Below, one piece after another: positions 1-6,710 of a stretch of 10,462 bases of DNA. Position 1 is the first letter of the stretch. The number at the start of each line of letters is the position of its first letter. Below the pieces are notes generated by a model that saw only the letters and a list, made by a program, of their open reading frames with translations, had not been told where the DNA came from and made no database searches. The DNA comes from an uncultured Collinsella sp. (GTDB lineage: Bacteria > Actinomycetota > Coriobacteriia > Coriobacteriales > Coriobacteriaceae). The stretch is taken from contig CABQMF010000059.1 of NCBI GenBank assembly GCA_902465265.1, positions 1 to 10,462 of the forward strand. Reading direction: 5' to 3'. The position numbers and the translations under genes are program-made.

Positions 1-71
1 TCAACGCGTACGCGCGTGAGGCCGCGGTCCTCCATAACATCGGCTATCTCGGCAATTCTTTTGGAATCCAT
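1..71 (-). CDS. accB: Acetyl-CoA carboxylase biotin carrier protein AccB, N-terminal fragment
   Basis: Only the first 23 codons are present; the gene runs off the left edge. The peptide begins MDSKRIAEIADVMEDRG and continues LTRVRV. This fits the short amphipathic N-terminal segment of bacterial BCCPs, which precedes the linker and the C-terminal biotinyl domain; the biotinylated lysine is outside the window. The ATG lies 3 nt after the fabF TAG, with an AGGAG ribosome binding site inside the end of fabF, so translation is probably coupled. In pneumococcus-type fab clusters accB directly follows fabF, and that placement carries most of the weight here. The product would carry carboxybiotin in the acetyl-CoA carboxylase that makes malonyl-CoA. 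Too short to exclude another protein on sequence alone. Confidence 0.75.
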   Translation of the reverse strand, partial: MDSKRIAEIADVMEDRGLTRVRV

Positions 72-74
72 GCT

Positions 75-1322
75 CTAGCTCCTCGTATATCTACGCAGCG
101 CGATGGCGGCGTTGTGCCCGCCAAAGCCCAGGTTGGTCGAAAGCGCCCAGGTAAGATCGGCGCGAACCGCGCGATTAGGCGTGTAATCAAGATCGCAGGC
201 GGGATCGGGTGTGTGGTAGTTAATGGTCGGGGGCATCACGCCCTGCTCGAGCGCCATGGCGCAGGCCATGACCTCGATGGCGCCCGTGGCACCGATCATG
301 TGGCCGGTCATCGACTTGGTCGACGAGACGTGCGCGGCGCGCGCCGCATCCTCGCCAAGCGCACGCTTAATGCCCGCCGTCTCGGACGAATCGTTGAGCT
401 TGGTCGAGGTGCCGTGAGCGTTGATGTAGAGGCCCTCGGAAGGCTTAACGTCGCCCTCGGCCACCGCCAGCGATATCGCACGGGCGATGCCTGCCGCGTC
501 CGGGTCGGGACTCGTGATGTGGTAGGCATCATCGGTGTTGCCGTAACCCACGACCTCGGCATAAATGTGCGCACCGCGCGCCTGCGCATGCTCCATGCTC
601 TCGAGTGCCAGCACGCAGGCGCCCTCGCCCATCACAAAGCCGTCGCGGTCTGCATCGAACGGGCGGCAAGCCGTCGACGGGTCAGGATTAGTGGTGAGAG
701 CACGGCAGGATGTAAAGCCCGCAACGGCATCGGGGATGATTGCGGCCTCGGCGCCGCCGGCGAGAATCGCATCGGCATAACCATGCTTGATGGCGCGGAA
801 CGCCTCGCCCACGGCATGTGCCGAGGTCGCGCAGGCGGTCACCACGGGCAGGGTCGGGCCCTTTGCCTTGTGGCGGATTGCGATATTGCCCGAAGCCATA
901 TTGGGGATCATCATCGCGATCATATAGGGCGATGCACGGCGAGGCCCCCGATCGGCAATCGTGTGGACGTTGTCGACGAGTGTCTGCATGCCGCCCACGC
1001 CTGAACCCACGTAGACGCCCAGGCGCTCGTGATCGATGGCGCCCTCGACATCAAAGCCCGCATCGTGCATGGCCTCGTCCGACGCTGCCAGGGCAAACTG
1101 AACGCAGGGGTCCAGGTGCTTGGCGTCACGCTTGCCAAAGTACTCGTTGCCGTCAAAACCCTTGACCTCGGCCGCCACCTTAACGGCAAACGCATCGGTA
1201 TCGAAGTGCGTGATCGGGCCGATGCCGCACGTGCCGGCGCACATTGCCGCCCAGGTGGCAAGCGCGGTGTTACCGAGCGGCGATACGGCACCGATGCCGG
1301 TGATTGCAACTCTCTGTTCCAT
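75..1322 (-). CDS. fabF: Beta-ketoacyl-ACP synthase II FabF
   Basis: Condensing enzyme that elongates acyl-ACP with malonyl-ACP in the cytoplasm. It has the thiolase fold. Counting from the upstream ATG, the nucleophile is Cys165 in TACATSA, and the decarboxylation histidines are His304 (NAHGTST) and His342 (STKSMTGH), with Lys337 nearby. The C-terminal NLGFGGHNA motif (residues 398-406) is also intact. The length of about 415 residues is normal. Two ATGs are adjacent, at 1325 and 1322. The AGGAG site is only 2 nt from the first and 5 nt from the second, so I chose the second. It follows fabG by about 38 nt and is followed 3 nt later by accB. It ends in TAG. FabB is an unlikely alternative given the length and the cluster. 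Confidence 0.97.
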   Translation of the reverse strand: MEQRVAITGIGAVSPLGNTALATWAAMCAGTCGIGPITHFDTDAFAVKVAAEVKGFDGNEYFGKRDAKHLDPCVQFALAASDEAMHDAGFDVEGAIDHERLGVYVGSGVGGMQTLVDNVHTIADRGPRRASPYMIAMMIPNMASGNIAIRHKAKGPTLPVVTACATSAHAVGEAFRAIKHGYADAILAGGAEAAIIPDAVAGFTSCRALTTNPDPSTACRPFDADRDGFVMGEGACVLALESMEHAQARGAHIYAEVVGYGNTDDAYHITSPDPDAAGIARAISLAVAEGDVKPSEGLYINAHGTSTKLNDSSETAGIKRALGEDAARAAHVSSTKSMTGHMIGATGAIEVMACAMALEQGVMPPTINYHTPDPACDLDYTPNRAVRADLTWALSTNLGFGGHNAAIALRRYTRS

Positions 1323-1360
1323 CATGTCTCCTCATTCAAGCCGTTCTTCGGTTCTGGTTT

Positions 1361-2134
1361 CTACATCGCCATTCCGCCGTCGACGCGCACGACCTCGCCC
1401 GTAATGTAGGCAGCCGCATCGCTCGCCAGAAAGCGCACCACGCCGGCCACTTCCTCGGGGCGCGCCATGCGCTTTAGGGGAATCTGCTCCTCGGTTGCCG
1501 TGCGCACCTTCTCCGAGAGCTTTGCCGTCATATCGGTCTCGACAAACCCGGGAGCGACCGCGTTCACTCGTACGCCGCGGGGCGCAAGCTCGCGCGCCAC
1601 CGCCTTGGTCAGGCCGATGACGCCCGCCTTGGAGGCAGCGTAGTTGGCCTGCCCGGCATTGCCCATCAGGCCCACAACCGAGCTCATGTTGACGACGCAA
1701 CCGCCGCGCTGGCGCATAAAGGTCTTGGTGAGCGCGCGCGTCGTATTGAACGTGCCCTTGAGATTGACGTCTAGCACGCGGTCGAAGGCGTCATCGCCCA
1801 TGCGCATGAGCAGGCCATCGCGCGTGATGCCGGCGTTGTTGACGAGCGCCCAAATGGAGCCAAAGTCGTTGAGGACCGTTTCCACGCACGCGTTGACGGC
1901 AGCGGGATCGGCCACGTCGCATTGATATGCGCGTGCCGTAGCGCCAGGCGCCTCGCAGGCCTCGCACGTCTCGCGCGCCGCATCGACGCTGCCGGCATAG
2001 ACGACGGCGATATCAAAGCCGTCTTCCGCCAGGCCCACGGCACAAGCGCGACCGATGCCGCGCGAGCCGCCCGTGACAAGCGCCACGCGACGTGAGTCGT
2101 TGCGCTCAAGCGCGCCGTTGTTCAAGTTGCCCAT
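1361..2134 (-). CDS. fabG: 3-oxoacyl-ACP reductase FabG
   Basis: NADPH-dependent short-chain dehydrogenase that reduces 3-ketoacyl-ACP to 3-hydroxyacyl-ACP, the first reduction of each elongation round. The 257 residues show a Rossmann fold: the TGGSRGIG cofactor loop at 21-28, the NNAG motif at 99-102, and the catalytic residues Ser152, Tyr165 and Lys169 (YAASK). The stretch GQANYAASKAG and the C-terminal VDGGMAM are typical of FabG. It has about 16 residues before the first beta strand, slightly more than many FabG proteins. The ATG is preceded by AAAGGA at a spacing of about 5 nt. It lies 30 nt after fabD and before fabF. The SDR superfamily is broad, but operon position makes the FabG assignment firm. 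It ends in TAG. Confidence 0.97.
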   Translation of the reverse strand: MGNLNNGALERNDSRRVALVTGGSRGIGRACAVGLAEDGFDIAVVYAGSVDAARETCEACEAPGATARAYQCDVADPAAVNACVETVLNDFGSIWALVNNAGITRDGLLMRMGDDAFDRVLDVNLKGTFNTTRALTKTFMRQRGGCVVNMSSVVGLMGNAGQANYAASKAGVIGLTKAVARELAPRGVRVNAVAPGFVETDMTAKLSEKVRTATEEQIPLKRMARPEEVAGVVRFLASDAAAYITGEVVRVDGGMAM

Positions 2135-2164
2135 GTCATTCCTTTCGGGTTACAGCCCTGTGGA

Positions 2165-3091
2165 CTATGCGAGCTCGTCGGCAATAGCTGCGACCTGCTC
2201 GGCCGTTTCGCACGAATACACGCGAACGTCGCTCAGCGTACGCTTGACCAGGCCCGACAGCGTTTTGCCGGGGCCGACCTCAATAAACGTGTCGATGCCT
2301 TGATCCTGCAGAGCATGCAGCGTGTCGACCCAGCGCACGGCATGACTCACCTGGTTGGTCAGCACCTCCGATGCCGCCTGCGGGTCGGCCGGATAGGGCG
2401 CCGCCGTCATATTTGCCATAACAGGAATGAGCAACGGGGACGGCGCGTGACCGGCATCGATATATGCAGCAAGGCCACAGGTCGCCTCGGCCATATAGGG
2501 GCTATGGAATGCACCCGACACCGCGACCTTCATGGCCCGGCCACCAGCCTCTTTTACCAGGACGTCGAGGGTCTGCAACGCATCGGTCGCTCCGGCCACA
2601 ACCGTCTGCTGGGGGCTGTTGTAGTTGACCGGCCAACAGTCCTCGCCGGCCTGTTTTGCCAAGCCCTCGACCTGCGCCGCATCGAGTTTGATGACGGCGC
2701 GCATGCCGCCGGAGTGGCGCTCAGCCGCCGTGGCCATCAATGCCGCGCGCTCGCACACGAGCTCAAAGCCCGCTCGCGTATCGAATGCCCCCGCAAAGGT
2801 GAGCGCGGCGACCTCGCCCAGCGAGAATCCCGCACAGGCGGCAGGCACCACGCCGCGCTCACGCAGGGCGACGGCGACAGCCAAGTCGTGCACGAACACG
2901 CAAGGCTGCGTGTTCTCGGTCTGCGAGAGCTCCTCTTTCGAGGCGCTCTGGCACTGCTCGCTGGTCCCCGGGCGCACCTCATCGGCGATTGCAAACACCT
3001 CGGCAGCCGCCGGCGACGCTTCGATAAGGTCGACGCCCATCGCGGGATGCTGGGCGCCCTGGCCTGCAAACAGAAACGCTACGCTACCCAT
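2165..3091 (-). CDS. fabD: Malonyl-CoA:ACP transacylase FabD
   Basis: Transfers malonyl from CoA to ACP, supplying the extender unit. In the 308 residues the N-terminal FLFAGQGAQ gives the oxyanion Gln11. Ser90 in GFSLGE is the nucleophile, Arg115 is the likely malonate-carboxylate binder, and His196 in GAFHSP is the catalytic histidine; EVGPGKTLSG lies near the C-terminus. The usual GHSLGE reads GFSLGE here. The frame stays open 34 codons further upstream, but that stretch lies inside fabK and is Arg-rich and unlike FabD. The ATG at 3091 begins right at the family N-terminus. The gene overlaps the fabK 3' end by 13 nt, and its Shine-Dalgarno sequence (AAGGG) lies inside fabK, so the two are probably translationally coupled. 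It ends in TAG. Confidence 0.96.
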   Translation of the reverse strand: MGSVAFLFAGQGAQHPAMGVDLIEASPAAAEVFAIADEVRPGTSEQCQSASKEELSQTENTQPCVFVHDLAVAVALRERGVVPAACAGFSLGEVAALTFAGAFDTRAGFELVCERAALMATAAERHSGGMRAVIKLDAAQVEGLAKQAGEDCWPVNYNSPQQTVVAGATDALQTLDVLVKEAGGRAMKVAVSGAFHSPYMAEATCGLAAYIDAGHAPSPLLIPVMANMTAAPYPADPQAASEVLTNQVSHAVRWVDTLHALQDQGIDTFIEVGPGKTLSGLVKRTLSDVRVYSCETAEQVAAIADELA

Positions 3092-4023
3092 GCGGACGCA
3101 CCCTTCAGGACATGCTCGGCGCCATCGACCAGATCGTCGACGATTTCGCGTGCGCTCTGGCGTTCGTTGACCATGCCAGCAATCTGTCCGCACAAATACG
3201 AGCCCTCTTCGTAATTACCGTCCTTGGCGGCCTTGCGAAGGGCGCCCGTGCCCATGGCCCCGAGCTCCTCGACGCTTGCGCCCGCCGCCTCGCTCTTGGC
3301 GTAGGCGTTGGTGAAGGGGCTCTTGAGGGCGCGAACCGGATGTCCCGTCGAACGGCCAGTCGCGCGCGTCGAGGTGTCTCCCGCCTTGAGCACCAGCTCT
3401 TTGTATTGCTCGGAGACGGTACACTCATCGGCAACGAGAAAACGCGTGCCCACTTGGACGCCAGCGGCGCCAAGCATAAAGGCGGCCGCCACCCCGCGGC
3501 CATCCGCGATACCGCCGGCTGCCACAACGGGGATATCGACCGCGTCGACAACCTGCGGGACAAGTGCCATCGTCGACGTCTCGCCAATATGTCCACCCGA
3601 TTCGGTGCCTTCGGCAACCACGGCGGTGGCCCCGCGACGCGCCACGAGACGCGCCAGCGCCACCGAGGCAACAACCGGGATGACCTTGATGCCCGCGTCG
3701 TTCCAAGCCTTCATGTACTTGGTGGGATTGCCGGCACCCGTCACGACGACCGGCACTTGCTCGTCGATCACAACCTGTGCGACCTCGTCGGCAAACGGGC
3801 TCATAAGCATGACGTTCACGCCAAAAGGCTTATCCGTCTTGGTGCGCAGCTCGTGAATCTGATCGCGCAGCCAGTTGGCGTCGGCATTCATGGCCGCGAT
3901 GATTCCCAACCCGCCGGCCTCGGACACGGCCGAGGCAAGCGAAGCATCGGCAATCCAGGCCATGCCGCCCTGGAACACGGGCTTTTCGATGCCGAGCAGC
4001 TCGCAGAGAGGAGTCTTGAGCAT
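3079..4023 (-). CDS. fabK: FMN-dependent enoyl-ACP reductase II FabK
   Basis: Catalyses the last step of the elongation cycle, reduction of trans-2-enoyl-ACP, with FMN and NAD(P)H. It belongs to the nitronate monooxygenase-like TIM-barrel family. The 314 residues begin with KTPLCELLGIEKPVFQGGMAWI, the FMN-barrel opening. They include EGTESGGHIGE at 138-148 (His145 matches the conserved active-site histidine), VVAAGGIADGRG near 166-177 and VQVGTRF at 189-195, both phosphate- and flavin-binding loops. FabK proteins are unrelated to FabI and are known to be refractory to triclosan. The ATG lies 2 nt after the acpP TAG with GGAG at 8 nt. Nitronate monooxygenase is the main alternative by homology, but the position between acpP and fabD favours FabK. 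It ends in TAG. Confidence 0.95.
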   Translation of the reverse strand: MLKTPLCELLGIEKPVFQGGMAWIADASLASAVSEAGGLGIIAAMNADANWLRDQIHELRTKTDKPFGVNVMLMSPFADEVAQVVIDEQVPVVVTGAGNPTKYMKAWNDAGIKVIPVVASVALARLVARRGATAVVAEGTESGGHIGETSTMALVPQVVDAVDIPVVAAGGIADGRGVAAAFMLGAAGVQVGTRFLVADECTVSEQYKELVLKAGDTSTRATGRSTGHPVRALKSPFTNAYAKSEAAGASVEELGAMGTGALRKAAKDGNYEEGSYLCGQIAGMVNERQSAREIVDDLVDGAEHVLKGASAWVA

Positions 4024-4025
4024 CT

Positions 4026-4262
4026 CTACTTCTCCAATGCCGCCTCGACCGTATCGGCGAACTCGCCAACCGTCTTGGGGTTCTCCTCGGTATCGAGCTC
4101 AATGCCAAACTCGTCCTCGACGGCGACGAGGATCTCGACGGTGCCCAGGCTGTCGAGGCCAATCTCCTCGAGCGTGGACTCGGGCTTCATCTCGACGTCG
4201 TCAAGGCCAGCGGTCTCGCGGATAACGTCGCAAACGCGCTCGAAGGTCTTCTGATCTGCCAT
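4026..4262 (-). CDS. acpP: Acyl carrier protein AcpP
   Basis: Small acidic four-helix protein that carries the growing acyl chain on a 4'-phosphopantetheine arm and presents it to every Fab enzyme of the operon. It has 78 residues, the usual size. The attachment site is Ser38 in GLDSLGTVE, at the start of helix II, followed by the acidic recognition helix EILVAVEDEFGIEL. The sequence is rich in Glu and Asp, as expected. The ATG is preceded by AAAGGAG at 7 nt. It sits 52 nt after fabH, the longest gap in the operon, and 2 nt before fabK. It ends in TAG. No second carrier protein is visible, so this is probably the fatty-acid ACP. Confidence 0.98.
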   Translation of the reverse strand: MADQKTFERVCDVIRETAGLDDVEMKPESTLEEIGLDSLGTVEILVAVEDEFGIELDTEENPKTVGEFADTVEAALEK

Positions 4263-4314
4263 GGTAGTTCTCCTTTGTTTGTGCCCTATGGGCGTTTTTA
4301 TTTCCTATGTGCGA

Positions 4315-5274
4315 CTACTTCCAACGAAGCAGATAGCCACCTATATCCAGGCCGGCGCCAAATCCAACGAGGGCGATGGTGTCGTCCTCATTCAGTGCGT
4401 CGGTACGTGCCAGCCGGTCAAGCGCAAAGGGAATGCAGGCGCTCGAAATGTTGCCGGTCTCGCGTAGCGTTCGAACCACGCGCTCGTCTGGCACGCCGAG
4501 ACGCTTGACCGCCTGACTCAGGATTCGTTCGTTAGCCTGATGGAATACAAAATGATCGATGTCTTCGACCGAAATGCCCGCATCGCTCGCAAGCTTATGG
4601 ACCGTGTCGCAGATGGCGTTGACGCCGAACTTGAACACGCGGCGACCATTCATGGACAGCACGCTCGCGCTATCTGCGGAGTCCTTAAACGGCGAGGTGC
4701 CGACCAGACCGGGAACGCGCAACGTCTCGACGTCGGGCGCCGTCGAAAGCTCAACGGCAAGGGGGTTGTCTCCCCCAGCCCCTATCACTGCAGCGCCCGC
4801 GCCATCGCCAAAGAGCACGCACGTAGCGCGGTCTGACCAGTCAAGCGCGCGCGTCATCTGCTCGGAGGCAACGACAAGCACATGCTTGGCTCGTCCTCGA
4901 GCGATATAGCCCTCGGCGACATCGAGCGCAAATACGAAGCCGGCACAAGCCGCCGAAACGTCGAAGGCTGGACATGTGGCACCCAGGCGCTCAGCAACGG
5001 CGCACGCTTCGGCAGGAACGAGATGATCGCCCGTCGTCGTCGAGCAGACGATAAGATCCAGCTGGCTCGCATCGAGTCCGGACGCTTGGAGCGCTTGCTC
5101 GCTCGCTGCCACGGCAAGGTCGTCGAGTGACTCGGCGGTGCACACATGGCGGCTCTTGATTCCCGTACGGGTAAAAATCCACTCATCCGAGGTGTCCAGG
5201 AACTCGGACAGCTCGTCGTTGGATACGCTGCGCTCGGGAAGCGCCGAGCCCGTTCCCAGTATCGTGAAACCCAT
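4315..5274 (-). CDS. fabH: Beta-ketoacyl-ACP synthase III FabH
   Basis: Starts fatty acid synthesis by condensing an acyl-CoA primer with malonyl-ACP. The 319 residues show the complete triad: Cys110 in SAACAG, His245 in FHQAN and Asn275 in TGNIS, plus the N-terminal TRTGIKSRH motif. Whether the primer is acetyl-CoA or branched-chain acyl-CoA cannot be read from the sequence. The frame is open 43 codons further upstream, but that extension crosses the promoter and operator region. The ATG at 5274 has a near-perfect AAAGGAGG at 6 nt and starts at MGFTILGTGSALPE, the family N-terminus. It is the first gene of the operon and diverges from birA, so control of this promoter probably sets expression of the whole cluster. 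It ends in TAG. Confidence 0.97.
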   Translation of the reverse strand: MGFTILGTGSALPERSVSNDELSEFLDTSDEWIFTRTGIKSRHVCTAESLDDLAVAASEQALQASGLDASQLDLIVCSTTTGDHLVPAEACAVAERLGATCPAFDVSAACAGFVFALDVAEGYIARGRAKHVLVVASEQMTRALDWSDRATCVLFGDGAGAAVIGAGGDNPLAVELSTAPDVETLRVPGLVGTSPFKDSADSASVLSMNGRRVFKFGVNAICDTVHKLASDAGISVEDIDHFVFHQANERILSQAVKRLGVPDERVVRTLRETGNISSACIPFALDRLARTDALNEDDTIALVGFGAGLDIGGYLLRWK

Positions 5275-5292
5275 CACTAACCTCCTTTGCGT

Positions 5293-5308
5293 TGTTGACG
5301 TGTTTACA
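5293..5308. promoter_or_regulatory. Candidate operator palindrome 1 (fabH side)
   Basis: TGTTGACGTGTTTACA: two 7-bp half sites around a central GT, with two mismatches. The same core recurs at 5341-5356; 17 of 18 flanking-inclusive positions match (TTGTTGACGTGTTWACAT). It lies downstream of the candidate fabH -10 and just upstream of the fabH ribosome binding site, a position suited to a repressor. The protein that binds it is unknown. Confidence 0.55.
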
Positions 5309-5319
5309 TCGACCAAGAG

Positions 5320-5346
5320 AGGATAGCGCATTTTAGTCATTGTTGA
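5320..5346 (-). promoter_or_regulatory. Candidate fabH promoter
   Basis: On the minus strand, TATCCT (5325-5320) resembles a -10 box and is the same hexamer as in the rpsL promoter. A weak -35, TCAACA (5346-5341), lies 15 nt upstream inside palindrome 2. An alternative -10, TAAAAT (5335-5330), has no good -35. The short spacer and weak -35 suggest a regulated promoter, but the call rests on motif similarity only. Confidence 0.4.
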
Positions 5347-5356
5347 CGTGTTAACA
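5341..5356. promoter_or_regulatory. Candidate operator palindrome 2 (shared fabH/birA region)
   Basis: TGTTGACGTGTTAACA: 7-bp half sites TGTTGAC and GTTAACA around GT, with one mismatch, so it is the better of the two palindromes. Its centre is 48 bp from that of palindrome 1. It covers the candidate fabH -35. On the plus strand it contains TTGACG, which could be a birA -35, although no good -10 follows at 17 nt. Confidence 0.6.
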
Positions 5357-5450
5357 TTAAATTGTCCAAATGCGACAAAGGCTTCACATTGTGTCTGCCT
5401 CACGACACCATTTCGTTATTCACTTATTCATTAAGGAGGTAGCAGCCGCT

Positions 5451-6227
5451 ATGGATGCCCAATTTACGATAGTCGACGTAACCGGATCGACTAACGATGA
5501 CCTGCTCGAAGCAGGAAAACAAGGAGCGCCGCACGGCACAGGACTTGCCGCCCGGGCTCAGACAGCAGGACGCGGCCGGCGCGGCCACAAGTGGGATTCA
5601 ACCGCCGGCAACCTATTGCTTTCGATTGTCCTGCGTCCATGCGTTAATCCTGCAAAGTACTCTGGTCTTGCCGCCGTCAGCGGCCTAGCGGTGCTCGAGG
5701 CGCTCGAAAAGCAGGGTCTTGCAAACGAGATTGGCCTCAAATGGCCCAACGACCTGGTCGCGCGAGGACGCAAGCTCGGCGGCATTCTGGTCGAGGCGGC
5801 TCGCGACAACAAAGGCATGCCCTTCGCTGTCTGTGGCATTGGCGTCAATGTGAACTATGTGCCTTCGGAGGTTCCCGATGGCGGCCTGCCGGCAATCGGT
5901 CTCTCGGATCTCAACGAGAATGTTCCCGCCGTCGATGTGCTACTCAAGGAGGTCTATCACGCGGTCGTGAACGCTGTGGACGCGTGGGTGGATCTGCTCG
6001 ACGCCATGGAAGCAAACACCGGACCGCTCGCGCCCGTCCACGGCGAATATGTCGCTCACCTCAATTGGATCGGGGAGCACGTTATCGCCCGCTCCCCCGC
6101 TGGAGACGAGATGGCGCGAGGCGTCTTTAAAACCGTCGATGCCTTTGGTCGCGCGTGTATCGAAACGGAAGGCGGCTTGCGATCCTTCCATTTTGAGGAG
6201 GCATCGCTGCGTCCTTTGAGCGAATAG
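5451..6227 (+). CDS. birA: Biotin--[acetyl-CoA carboxylase] ligase BirA, class without DNA-binding domain
   Basis: Activates biotin with ATP to biotinyl-AMP and transfers it to the target lysine of carrier proteins such as AccB. The 258 residues show the catalytic domain directly: GSTNDD at 12-17, GRGRRGHKW at 40-48 (biotinyl-AMP loop), KWPND at 97-101, KLGGILVE at 108-115 and GIGVNVN at 129-135. A small SH3-like C-terminal domain follows at about 205-255. There is no N-terminal helix-turn-helix, so it is not expected to repress transcription like E. coli BirA. The open frame extends 27 codons upstream, but the ATG at 5451 has TAAGGAGGT at 10 nt and starts at the family N-terminus. It diverges from fabH and converges on rpsJ. 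It ends in TAG. Confidence 0.95.
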   Translation: MDAQFTIVDVTGSTNDDLLEAGKQGAPHGTGLAARAQTAGRGRRGHKWDSTAGNLLLSIVLRPCVNPAKYSGLAAVSGLAVLEALEKQGLANEIGLKWPNDLVARGRKLGGILVEAARDNKGMPFAVCGIGVNVNYVPSEVPDGGLPAIGLSDLNENVPAVDVLLKEVYHAVVNAVDAWVDLLDAMEANTGPLAPVHGEYVAHLNWIGEHVIARSPAGDEMARGVFKTVDAFGRACIETEGGLRSFHFEEASLRPLSE

Positions 6228-6280
6228 GGCGCTGCAGCCACCTACTCGGCAGCAATGCCCGGCAGTCCAAACCATTATTC

Positions 6281-6320
6281 AAACAAAAGAGCCCCGCTAC
6301 CAACATGGCAGCGGGGCTCT
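6281..6320 (-). terminator. Intrinsic terminator after rpsJ
   Basis: Perfect 11-bp GC-rich stem AGAGCCCCGCT / AGCGGGGCTCT (6288-6298 with 6310-6320) with an 11-nt loop. On the minus strand it is followed by TTTTGTTTG. It lies 21 nt past the rpsJ stop and ends the rpsL-rpsG-fusA-rpsJ transcript. On the plus strand there is no U-run, so it is a poor terminator for birA. Confidence 0.9.
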
Positions 6321-6341
6321 GTAAGCTATGAGCGATATCGC

Positions 6342-6650
6342 TTAGAGCTTGATGTCGATGTCGACGCCAGCGGGGAGGTCGAGACGCATGAGCGAATCAA
6401 CGGTGCCCGAGGTGGGGTCGAGGATGTCGATGAGGCGCTTGTGGGTGCGCATCTCGAACTGCTCACGGGAGTCCTTGTTCACGTGCGGCGAGCGGATAAC
6501 CGTGTACAGGTTGCGCTCGGTGGGCAGGGGGACAGGACCGGAAACGCGAGCGCCGGTCTTCTGAGCGGTCTCGACGATGAGCTTCGCGGACTGATCGACG
6601 ACCTCGTGATCATAGCCCTTGAGGCGAATGCGGATCTTCTGGGTAGCCAA
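6342..6650 (-). CDS. rpsJ: 30S ribosomal protein S10
   Basis: Small-subunit protein of the 30S head and, as NusE, partner of NusB in transcription antitermination. It has 102 residues, the normal length, with the conserved IRIRLKGYDHEVVDQSA start, GPVPLPTE, the long loop SPHVNKDSREQFEMRTHKR (59-77) and DLPAGVDIDIKL at the end. The start codon is TTG at 6650. GGAGG lies 6 nt upstream and the frame contains no ATG or GTG before an upstream stop, so TTG is well supported. It lies 60 nt after fusA. It is unusual in having no tuf before it and a strong terminator right after it instead of rplC. It ends in TAA. Confidence 0.97.
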   Translation of the reverse strand: MATQKIRIRLKGYDHEVVDQSAKLIVETAQKTGARVSGPVPLPTERNLYTVIRSPHVNKDSREQFEMRTHKRLIDILDPTSGTVDSLMRLDLPAGVDIDIKL

Positions 6651-6668
6651 CTTAAACCTCCAAAGAGT

Positions 6669-6685
6669 GCGAGAGATGTTCTCGC
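6669..6685 (-). promoter_or_regulatory. Small hairpin before rpsJ ribosome binding site
   Basis: Perfect 6-bp stem GCGAGA / TCTCGC with a 5-nt loop in the fusA-rpsJ gap, 7 nt before the GGAGG site on the minus strand. It is followed by a pyrimidine stretch with only three consecutive T, so it is a weak terminator at best. It could tune rpsJ translation, mark an RNA processing site or be chance; there is no direct evidence. Confidence 0.3.
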
Positions 6686-6710
6686 GGATTACGTAACAGG
6701 GAGCTCGAAC

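Noticed and set aside
114..1004. Plus-strand open frame of 296 codons opposite fabF
   Set aside because: Shadow of fabF; no ribosome binding site context or domain.
2300..3214. Plus-strand open frame of 304 codons opposite fabD
   Set aside because: Shadow of fabD in GC-rich DNA; composition dominated by Arg, His and Gly with no family features.
3112..4254. Plus-strand open frame of 380 codons opposite fabK and acpP
   Set aside because: Antisense to two genes with clear catalytic motifs; no recognisable domain and Arg/His-rich shadow composition.
4283..4302. Plus-strand hairpin GCCC-TAT-GGGC followed by GTTTTTATTT between fabH and acpP
   Set aside because: The stem is only 4 bp and no plus-strand gene ends there; on the operon strand it has no U-run, so it is probably chance.
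5275..5403. 43-codon N-terminal extension of fabH
   Set aside because: It crosses both palindromes and the candidate promoter, whereas the ATG at 5274 has a near-perfect ribosome binding site and the family N-terminus.
5370..5450. 27-codon N-terminal extension of birA as a possible DNA-binding domain
   Set aside because: Too short for a helix-turn-helix, no similarity to one, and the strong ribosome binding site at 5432-5440 points to 5451.
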